A stretch of 5,317 nt of DNA. Origin: Verrucomicrobiota bacterium. GTDB lineage: Bacteria > Verrucomicrobiota > Kiritimatiellia > Kiritimatiellales > Tichowtungiaceae. Position numbers and translations under genes: made by a program. Below the pieces are notes generated by a model. The model was not told the DNA's origin and made no database searches. It worked only from the letters and a program-made list of their open reading frames with translations. The stretch is taken from the NCBI GenBank assembly GCA_020853375.1, contig JADYZA010000162.1:1-5317 (forward strand), in the 5' to 3' direction. This document shows, in pieces, positions 1 to 4,603 of this stretch (its first letter is position 1; every line of letters starts with the position of its first letter).

Positions 1-689
1 CCGGTCACATTTGAAAGAACCGGCATGGAAGGCGCGTTCAACGAAATGGTTTCCAGGAATCCGGCGAGCCGATCGGCGGCAGGTTTCATCAACGGCGAAT
101 GAAATGCTCCGGCAACCGGAAGCGGCAACGCGCGCTTGGCTCCAGCCTCTTTGCAAACCACTTCGGCTTTGGCGATTCCGACTGCGGTTCCGGAAAGGAC
201 AATCTGGTCAGGCGAGTTAATGTTTGCCAGCGTCACACCGGTTTCGGAGGCAATCTTTTCGAGCGCCGCACGGTCGAGATTGATGACCGCCAACATCGCG
301 CCGGGATTTGCGTCGCAGGCTGCCTGAATAAATTCTCCGCGGGCTTTGAGAACGCGCAGGGTATCTTCGAAGGAAATTACATCGGCGGCATAAAGCGCAC
401 CCCACTCGCCAAGACTATGTCCGGCGGCATAATCAAACGTAATGCCCGGCTTTTTGAGCTGAAGCGCCTTCAATGCAGCGGCGCTAACCGTGAAAATTGC
501 GGGCTGGGTGTTGTGCGATTTTTTCAGTTCATCTTCGGGGCCGTTAAAGCAGATCGCGGCGATATCGTAACCGAGCACTTCGTTGGCTTTTTCAAAAAGC
601 GCTTTGCACTCCGGAATCGCGTCGTAAAAGTCGCGACCCATACCGACCGACTGCGAACCCTGTCCGGGAAAAAGGATGGCTTTCTTCAT
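1..689 (-). CDS. fabD: Malonyl-CoA:ACP transacylase FabD (C-terminus outside window)
   Basis: This enzyme moves the malonyl group from malonyl-CoA to acyl carrier protein, supplying the extender unit for type II fatty acid synthesis in the cytoplasm. The frame reads without a stop from the ATG at 689-687 to the window edge, giving 229 codons; the family is about 310 residues, so roughly the last 80 are missing. The protein opens with KKAILFPGQGSQ, whose Gln10 belongs to the oxyanion region. The nucleophile elbow GHSLGEW lies at 90-96 with Ser92. Arg117, in ARGEF, is the expected malonyl-carboxylate ligand, and His197, in GAFHSP, is the catalytic histidine. Ser92 and Arg117 fall at the same numbers as in E. 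coli FabD. Trp96 stands where Tyr or Phe is more usual. The start overlaps the fabH stop by 4 bases (ATGA), and a GGAG sits 8 bases upstream, so coupled translation is likely. Identification is secure. Confidence 0.96.
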   Translation of the reverse strand, partial: MKKAILFPGQGSQSVGMGRDFYDAIPECKALFEKANEVLGYDIAAICFNGPEDELKKSHNTQPAIFTVSAAALKALQLKKPGITFDYAAGHSLGEWGALYAADVISFEDTLRVLKARGEFIQAACDANPGAMLAVINLDRAALEKIASETGVTLANINSPDQIVLSGTAVGIAKAEVVCKEAGAKRALPLPVAGAFHSPLMKPAADRLAGFLETISLNAPSMPVLSNVT

Positions 690-1690
690 TTCGTCCACTC
701 CACGATATTGGCACCCCAAGTGAATCCACCACCGAAGGCAACCAGCAGCATCAAATCTCCTGAGGCCAGCTGACCCGATTTGGCCGCCTCATCAATGGCG
801 ATTGGCAGCGCGGCGGCCGAGGTGTTGGCGTATTTTTCCACATTCAGGAACATCCGATCCTGAACATCGAGTCGTTTGCCGATGGCGTCAATAATGCGGG
901 CGTTGGCCTGATGTGGGATAAAAAGTTTAATATCGGCGGCGCAAAGACCATTTTTCTCCAGCACGTCCAGCGCCGACTTCGTCATCTGGGTCACGGCGTG
1001 TTTATAAACTTCACGCCCTTCCATTTTGAGATACTGCTCGTTGCGGTCGATCATCTCATGGGTCATCGGGTTCCGGGAGCCGCCACCGGGAGTCCAGAGC
1101 AAGTTGGCCAGCGAACCATCGGAGCCGAAAGAGCCTTTCATGACGCCGCGTTTCGCGCCCGTCGCCCGCAAAACGATCGCACCAGCTCCGTCGCCGAAAA
1201 GGACGCAGGTGTTGCGATCTTTCCAATCAATGAATGTGCTCATTTTTTCCGCGCCGATAATCAGCGCCGTATTCACCGCACCGCAGGCGATCTGGTTCTT
1301 GGCGGTTTCGAGCGCATAGAGCGATCCGGAACACGCCGCGCCAAGGTCATAGCAGTAGGCGTTCTTCGCACCGATTTTATCCTGCACAAAACAGGCGGTG
1401 CTGGGAAAAAACATGTCGGGCGAAAGCGTGGCGACAATCAGCAGATCAACTTCATCGGCACTGATGCCGGCATCAGCAAGCGCAACTTTGGCAGCTTCGG
1501 CGGCCAGATCGGAGGTGGCCTGATCATCGCGGGCAATACGCCGCTCGCGCATACCGGTTCGCGAATAAATCCATTCGTCGTTGGTATCCACAATTTTTTC
1601 CAGATCACGGTTGGTGACCGTTTTTTCCGGAAGATAGGCGCCGGTTCCAATGATTGAAACTGCACGCAAGCTATTAATGGCTTTGCTCAC
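686..1690 (-). CDS. fabH: Beta-ketoacyl-ACP synthase III FabH
   Basis: FabH condenses acetyl-CoA (or another short acyl-CoA) with malonyl-ACP, starting each fatty acid chain in the type II pathway. It is a thiolase-fold enzyme of 334 residues, close to the usual 315-335. The full Cys-His-Asn triad is visible: Cys120 in AACSG, His260 in IPHQAN and Asn289 in YANTSAA. The glycine-rich end FGGGFTWGA (319-327) is also typical. The start is uncertain. The longest frame begins with GTG at 1690, 17 bases inside plsX, and has no clear ribosome binding site. A TTG at 1669-1667, just after the plsX stop, would give a protein starting RAVSIIGTG, which fits the usual short N-terminus better. There is no in-frame ATG before residue 47. 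The gene lies between plsX and fabD and is surely co-transcribed with them. Primer substrate choice (acetyl or branched) cannot be read from the sequence. Confidence 0.96.
   Translation of the reverse strand: MSKAINSLRAVSIIGTGAYLPEKTVTNRDLEKIVDTNDEWIYSRTGMRERRIARDDQATSDLAAEAAKVALADAGISADEVDLLIVATLSPDMFFPSTACFVQDKIGAKNAYCYDLGAACSGSLYALETAKNQIACGAVNTALIIGAEKMSTFIDWKDRNTCVLFGDGAGAIVLRATGAKRGVMKGSFGSDGSLANLLWTPGGGSRNPMTHEMIDRNEQYLKMEGREVYKHAVTQMTKSALDVLEKNGLCAADIKLFIPHQANARIIDAIGKRLDVQDRMFLNVEKYANTSAAALPIAIDEAAKSGQLASGDLMLLVAFGGGFTWGANIVEWTK
698..701 (-). promoter_or_regulatory. Ribosome binding site of fabD
   Basis: GGAG on the minus strand, 8 bases before the fabD ATG and inside the end of fabH. 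It supports the start at 689 and independent or coupled initiation at the ATGA overlap. Confidence 0.7.
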
Positions 1691-2699
1691 TGTCGTTGAA
1701 AACTTCGTTGATCTTCTCTTCGATCAAATGGTTCACCTTCTGTTCGATCGCCGTGCGGGCCACGCGAATCGCGTTGTAAACAGCAAATGCGGAGGAAGAG
1801 CCGTGTCCGATAATGCAGACTCCCTTAACGCCCAGTAGCGGCGCGCCGCCGTAGGCTTCCGGATCGGTTTTTTTCTTCAGCTCGGCAAATGCTCCGGAAG
1901 CTTTAAGAATTCCGGCGCCGATTCTGCGGATCAGCGAAGCAGAAAACGACTCCTTGATCCACTGAATCATGGCATGCGCGGCGCCTTCGCTGGTTTTGAG
2001 CACCACGTTGCCGACAAAGCCGTCGCAGACCACCACATCGACCGCGCCTTCAAACATATCGTGGCTTTCCACATTGCCGATGAAGTTGATGCGTGATTTT
2101 TCCAATATCGGGAAAGCTTCCTTGGTGGATTTACTGCCTTTGGAATCCTCTTCGCCGATGCTCATCAGTCCGACACGCGGACTGGCGATATTCAGGATGT
2201 GTTCGGCGTAGATGCTTCCCATGATGGCGAATTCGGCCAGCATTTTCGGGGTGCAGTCCGGCGTCGCGCCGGCATCCAACAGAACAAACGGGCCTTTGAT
2301 GGACGGCAGGACGGTGGCAATCGCCGGACGATCCACCTTATCCATCGTCCGCAGCCGAAGCATACTGGCTCCGACAGCCGCACCGGTGCTTCCGGCGGAA
2401 TAAATCGCATCGGCCGCGCCGTCTTTGACCAGCTCGACGGAACGCATAATGGAAGAGTCTTTTTTGCGGCGGAGCGCCAGCGCGGGCGAATCGCCCATTT
2501 CGATTACTTCAGAGGCGTGACGGATTTCGATACAGGCTGGCGTTTCTCCGTAAAGGGCGAGCTCCGCCTTGATGACGGATTCGTCACCTACAAGAAAAAG
2601 CTTTTCAATTCCGGAAAGGTCGCGGGCAGCCTGAACGGCGCCCTTTACGATCTCCCGGGGGGCGAAGTCGCCGCCCATGGCATCAATTGCGATACGCAT
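1674..2699 (-). CDS. plsX: Phosphate acyltransferase PlsX
   Basis: PlsX converts acyl-ACP and phosphate into acyl-phosphate, the acyl donor that PlsY uses to make lysophosphatidic acid from glycerol-3-phosphate. It is a peripheral membrane enzyme linking fatty acid synthesis to phospholipids. The protein has 341 residues, a normal length. It starts with the family signature RIAIDAMGGDFAP (2-14). It continues with EVIEMGDSPALALRRKKDSS (64-83), SAGSTGA (101-107), LLDAGATPDCTP (140-151), GEEDSKGSK (182-190), GNVESHDMFEG (208-218), DVVVCDGFVGNVVLK (221-235) and YGGAPLLGVKG (283-293). All major blocks are present, so the enzyme should be active. The ATG at 2699 lies 3 bases after the rpmF stop, with only a weak purine stretch (GACGAG) ahead, which suggests translational coupling to rpmF. 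The pairing rpmF-plsX-fabH-fabD is a widespread bacterial arrangement. Confidence 0.96.
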   Translation of the reverse strand: MRIAIDAMGGDFAPREIVKGAVQAARDLSGIEKLFLVGDESVIKAELALYGETPACIEIRHASEVIEMGDSPALALRRKKDSSIMRSVELVKDGAADAIYSAGSTGAAVGASMLRLRTMDKVDRPAIATVLPSIKGPFVLLDAGATPDCTPKMLAEFAIMGSIYAEHILNIASPRVGLMSIGEEDSKGSKSTKEAFPILEKSRINFIGNVESHDMFEGAVDVVVCDGFVGNVVLKTSEGAAHAMIQWIKESFSASLIRRIGAGILKASGAFAELKKKTDPEAYGGAPLLGVKGVCIIGHGSSSAFAVYNAIRVARTAIEQKVNHLIEEKINEVFNDSEQSH

Positions 2700-2702
2700 G
2701 GC

Positions 2703-2888
2703 TTACTCGTCAGAGACGGTAATAACCTGACGGCCTTTGTATTTGCCAGTGGTCGGGCACACGCGATGCGGCAACGCAGGAGCGCCGCTTTCGGTGTCAA
2801 AGCCGGCATTATTCAGCTTGCGCTTCATGTTTTCGGCTTTCGTGCGTCTCGTTCTGCTTTTCGATGATTTTCTTTTTGGAAGGGCCAT
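2703..2888 (-). CDS. rpmF: 50S ribosomal protein L32, cysteine-depleted form
   Basis: L32 is a small basic protein of the large ribosomal subunit. The 61-residue product begins MALPKRKSSKSRTRRTK, the hallmark lysine- and arginine-rich N-terminus, and ends with the conserved LPHRVCPTTGKYKGRQVI segment (39-56). In the zinc-binding form of L32, two CxxC pairs flank the LPHRVC region. Here only Cys44 remains; the other three ligand positions appear to be Asp31, Ser34 and Thr47. The protein therefore should not bind zinc through the usual ribbon and belongs to the zinc-independent type. A GGGAG lies 9 bases before the ATG at 2888, the clearest ribosome binding site in the window. It sits between yceD and plsX, as in many bacteria. 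Identification is secure despite the short length. Confidence 0.95.
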   Translation of the reverse strand: MALPKRKSSKSRTRRTKAENMKRKLNNAGFDTESGAPALPHRVCPTTGKYKGRQVITVSDE

Positions 2889-2897
2889 TTCTCTAAT

Positions 2898-2902
2898 CTC
2901 CC
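2898..2902 (-). promoter_or_regulatory. Ribosome binding site of rpmF
   Basis: GGGAG on the minus strand, 9 bases before the rpmF ATG. It is the strongest Shine-Dalgarno match in the window, as expected for a highly expressed ribosomal protein gene. Confidence 0.75.
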
Positions 2903-2914
2903 GCTAAACTGCTT

Positions 2915-2920
2915 CTTATA
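2915..2920 (-). promoter_or_regulatory. Possible internal promoter -10 element before rpmF
   Basis: The minus strand reads TATAAG, five of six matches to the sigma-70 -10 consensus, within the 73-base gap between yceD and rpmF. Transcription would start near 2908 and give a leader of about 20 bases carrying the GGGAG site. No convincing -35 box lies 16-18 bases further upstream, so this is a weak prediction of extra expression for rpmF-plsX-fabH-fabD. Confidence 0.3.
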
Positions 2921-2961
2921 AAAGGCTCGGCATGCTACCCCAGCCTCATTCCGTTTTTCCA

Positions 2962-3411
2962 TTACAATTTCAAATTATTGAGCGCGCCCCACGACCCGCC
3001 CGTCTCGGTATTCCGGCATCCGCACGGCCCGCTGTTCAGGTTTTTTCCACACTGGGCACAAAGTCCCTTGCAGTTTTCATCGCACAGCGGAAAATGCGGC
3101 AAACTCAGTAAAACCGCCTCGCGAATCTCCCCTGTAACGTCCACTTCCTCGGTTCCCTGAATGCCGGGGAAGTCGCGCAGGAAACCGGAATCGGCTACTG
3201 TTGTCGAGAAAATTTGCGTGCATCTTGCGCAACGCGCCTCCAGCGGGGCTGACACCGTTCCCCGCAGAATCAGCGTTTCGTCCACCACTTGAGCATACAG
3301 GTCACAACTCACCGGCCCGGCCGCAAGGAATTCGGCCCCTTCGCCCAGTTCGAGAATTTCTCCCGGCTCCTCTTCCTTAAACTTCAGCCCCGATTCGGGA
3401 ATTCTGGCCAC
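2962..3411 (-). CDS. yceD: DUF177 / YceD family, 23S rRNA accumulation protein
   Basis: Members of DUF177 (E. coli YceD and plant homologues) are needed for normal 23S rRNA accumulation and are often encoded next to rpmF, as here. The 149-residue product has a CARC pair at 61-64 and a cysteine-rich C-terminal block running from PLCDENCKGLC (108-118) through CGKNLNSGPCGC (121-132), with cysteines at 110, 114, 118, 121, 130 and 132. This block is typical of many non-proteobacterial members and looks like a metal site, though metal binding is an inference. It ends WGALNNLKL, like the usual ALxxLK tail. The GTG at 3411 is the first conventional start, but it has no ribosome binding site. The in-frame codons just upstream (from a CTG at 3423) would add LIIN and restore a family-like beginning, so the true start may be there. 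The gene follows the coaD stop closely. Confidence 0.88.
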   Translation of the reverse strand: MARIPESGLKFKEEEPGEILELGEGAEFLAAGPVSCDLYAQVVDETLILRGTVSAPLEARCARCTQIFSTTVADSGFLRDFPGIQGTEEVDVTGEIREAVLLSLPHFPLCDENCKGLCAQCGKNLNSGPCGCRNTETGGSWGALNNLKL

Positions 3412-3431
3412 ATTGATGATCAGGGGGTGAC

Positions 3432-3914
3432 CTATCGTTTCAGCTTACGGGTTAAAGCCGCCAAAACGGCCGGAGGTACAAATTCGGACACGTCGCCGCC
3501 AAGTGAGGCGACCTGTTTGACGTTGGTGGAGCTCAGAAAGCTGTAATCCTGCTTCGGCATAAGGAAAAGAGTTTCGATGTCCGGAGCCAGCCGCCGGTTG
3601 GTCAGCGCCATCTGGAATTCATATTCGAAGTCCGAAAAAGCCCGCAACCCGCGGATCAGCACTCCGGCGCCCTGAGCGCGGGCGTATTCCACCAGCAACC
3701 CGTCGAACAGCGTCACTTTAACATTCGTCAGCCCCTTAACCGACTTTTTGACCAAATCGACACGCTCTTTCTGGGAAAACAGGACGTTTTTACCCGTCTC
3801 AGCGACAACCGCCACAACCAGTTCCGGAAAAATCTTCGCCGCGCGCTCCACCACATCGAGGTGGCCCAGGGTCATCGGGTCAAATGTACCGGCATAAATC
3901 GCTTTTTGATTCAT
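3432..3914 (-). CDS. coaD: Phosphopantetheine adenylyltransferase CoaD
   Basis: CoaD transfers AMP from ATP to 4'-phosphopantetheine, giving dephospho-CoA, the penultimate and regulated step of coenzyme A synthesis. The protein has 160 residues, the standard length, and is a cytoplasmic nucleotidyltransferase of the HxGH-type superfamily. It opens KAIYAGTFDPMTLGH, with Thr10 and His18 in the ATP-binding positions. Lys42 (GKN), Arg88 and Arg91 (LIRGLRA, 86-92) match substrate-binding residues of the E. coli enzyme. DFEYEFQMALTNRRL (95-109) and the FLSSTNVKQVA segment (126-136) are also characteristic. Its ATG overlaps the rsmD stop by 4 bases (ATGA) with a GGAG 8 bases upstream. The pair rsmD-coaD is one of the most conserved gene neighbours in bacteria. 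Nothing is missing. Confidence 0.97.
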   Translation of the reverse strand: MNQKAIYAGTFDPMTLGHLDVVERAAKIFPELVVAVVAETGKNVLFSQKERVDLVKKSVKGLTNVKVTLFDGLLVEYARAQGAGVLIRGLRAFSDFEYEFQMALTNRRLAPDIETLFLMPKQDYSFLSSTNVKQVASLGGDVSEFVPPAVLAALTRKLKR

Positions 3915-4453
3915 TTTATCTGCTCCAGGAAAAGCATCCGGGTTCCCCCGTAGACCTTTTCCTTAATAAGGTTCCAATCAGCGGGAAGACTATAGGCACC
4001 GCGCGAGCGCATTTCAAACACCAATAGGCCTCCCGGCGCCAGCGCGCCGCCAACCAGCTCCAACAACTTCGGCAGATCGGCCTCGATATAGGGCGGATCG
4101 GCAAAAATCAGATCAAACGGCCCAACCCCACGTTTTAGAAACTCATAAACGTCGGCCTGAACGGCCTGCCAACTTCCAAGGTCAGGATCGCCTTCCAAGG
4201 ATTGGAAGTTTCCCTGCAGGATTTTCCAATGCTTGGAAACCTGTTCAACCGCCGTCACGCTCGCCGCGCCTCGGCTCCACGCCTCCAGTCCCAAACTGCC
4301 CGATCCAGCAAACAGATCCAGCACCCGCGCGCCGGGAATTTTCGCCGCCAGCGACGAAAAAACCGCCTCGCGCGCCTGCTCCATCGTCGGACGCAATCCG
4401 TCTTTGGGAACCTCGAAGTTCCGCCTGCCCAAAATGCCGCTGTTAATTCGCAT
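3911..4453 (-). CDS. rsmD: 16S rRNA (guanine966-N2)-methyltransferase RsmD
   Basis: RsmD uses S-adenosylmethionine to methylate the N2 of G966 (E. coli numbering) in 16S rRNA during small-subunit assembly. The product is 180 residues, the usual size. The N-terminus MRINSGILGRRNFEVP followed by LRPTMEQAREAVFSSL (20-35) matches the family's opening. VLDLFAGSGSLGLEA (44-58) is the SAM-binding glycine motif with the acidic end AVE (68-70). FADPPY (117-122) is the DPPY catalytic motif of amino-N-methyltransferases. It is the first gene of the minus-strand cluster, transcribed away from proB. The ATG at 4453 has only a weak GCGGAA ahead of it, and that stretch lies in one arm of an inverted repeat, so initiation may be structure-sensitive. 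Confidence 0.95.
   Translation of the reverse strand: MRINSGILGRRNFEVPKDGLRPTMEQAREAVFSSLAAKIPGARVLDLFAGSGSLGLEAWSRGAASVTAVEQVSKHWKILQGNFQSLEGDPDLGSWQAVQADVYEFLKRGVGPFDLIFADPPYIEADLPKLLELVGGALAPGGLLVFEMRSRGAYSLPADWNLIKEKVYGGTRMLFLEQIK
3923..3926 (-). promoter_or_regulatory. Ribosome binding site of coaD
   Basis: GGAG on the minus strand, 8 bases before the coaD ATG and within the last codons of rsmD. It supports the start at 3914 across the 4-base overlap. Confidence 0.7.
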
Positions 4454-4456
4454 AAG

Positions 4457-4491
4457 TTCCGCAGGCTATCGCATCCGCTCTACCTGCGGGA
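4457..4491 (-). promoter_or_regulatory. Inverted repeat covering the rsmD translation start region
   Basis: CCGCAGG at 4459-4465 is the exact reverse complement of CCTGCGG at 4483-4489. One further T-G and one T-A pair extend the stem to 9 pairs around a 17-base loop. On the rsmD message the 3' arm ends 3 bases before the ATG and contains the only purine-rich stretch (GCGGAA) that could serve as ribosome binding site. The structure could limit rsmD translation or be an operator. It is not followed by a clean T run on either strand, so a terminator is less likely. Confidence 0.5.
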
Positions 4492-4492
4492 A

Positions 4493-4520
4493 GTTATTTG
4501 TTATTGGTTATTCGATATTT
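4493..4520. repeat. AT-rich tandem heptad repeat, four units
   Basis: Four adjoining 7-base units occupy this stretch on the plus strand: three copies of GTTATTN (last base T, G, C) and a diverged GATATTT. On the minus strand the unit reads NAATAAC. The block lies in the divergent spacer between rsmD and proB and is far richer in AT than its surroundings. I recall similar AATAAC-type heptads between genes in various bacteria, including PVC members, but cannot verify that here. Confidence 0.75.
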
Positions 4521-4531
4521 GGTCCCGACCT

Positions 4532-4552
4532 CTTTCACTCTCCACTCGCCAC
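4532..4552. repeat. Pyrimidine-rich tandem heptad repeat, three units
   Basis: Three adjoining 7-base units, CTTTCAC, TCTCCAC and TCGCCAC, share the ending YCAC; on the minus strand they read GTGGCGA, GTGGAGA and GTGAAAG. The block lies 11 bases from the AT-rich heptad block. The sharing of a 7-base period suggests the two blocks belong to one composite element. Confidence 0.6.
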
Positions 4553-4562
4553 GTTCTTCTGT

Positions 4563-4592
4563 TTGTCTTTTCCGGCCCGGCGTGGCAATAAT
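4563..4592 (+). promoter_or_regulatory. Candidate proB promoter
   Basis: TTGTCT at 4563-4568 (four of six matches to the -35 consensus) is separated by 18 bases from AATAAT at 4587-4592 (five of six matches to the -10 consensus). A start about 7 bases downstream would be near 4599, only some 5 bases before the proB ATG. Promoter consensus in this organism is unknown, so confidence is modest. Confidence 0.4.
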
Positions 4593-4603
4593 GCGTCTCT
4601 CTT

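Larger units (their letters stand above)
1..4453 (-). other. Probable operon rsmD-coaD-yceD-rpmF-plsX-fabH-fabD
   Basis: Seven same-strand genes are joined by two ATGA overlaps (rsmD/coaD, fabH/fabD), one longer overlap (plsX/fabH) and gaps of 3, about 20 and 73 bases. No terminator-like hairpin with a T run was seen between them. The order combines conserved pairs known from many bacteria. Whether fabG and acpP follow fabD, as is common, lies outside the window. Confidence 0.8.
4454..4603. other. Divergent intergenic region rsmD / proB
   Basis: This 150-base spacer must carry the promoters for both transcription directions. From left to right it holds the inverted repeat next to rsmD, the AT-rich heptads, the pyrimidine-rich heptads and the candidate proB promoter. 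No good -35/-10 pair for the rsmD direction was found by eye. The reading frames crossing it have no protein-like character. Confidence 0.8.

Noticed and set aside
99..773. Long plus-strand reading frame opposite fabD
   Set aside because: It lies almost wholly antisense to a frame with all FabD motifs, its translation has no recognisable domain, and long antisense frames are expected in GC-rich coding DNA.
911..1657. 248-codon plus-strand frame opposite fabH
   Set aside because: It mirrors the FabH frame, shows no family motif, and has no ribosome binding site of its own that I can see.
2199..2867. 222-codon plus-strand frame opposite plsX and rpmF
   Set aside because: It spans two well-supported genes on the other strand and has an arginine- and glycine-rich composition typical of shadow frames.
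2923..2945. Imperfect inverted repeat (GGCT...AGCC) in the yceD-rpmF gap, considered as a terminator or operator
   Set aside because: The stem is only 4 continuous pairs with mismatches inside and no following T run, so it is not distinguishable from chance.
4457..4500. rho-independent terminator for a plus-strand transcript
   Set aside because: The hairpin is followed by a mixed AT-rich heptad stretch and not a T run, and no plus-strand gene ends here.
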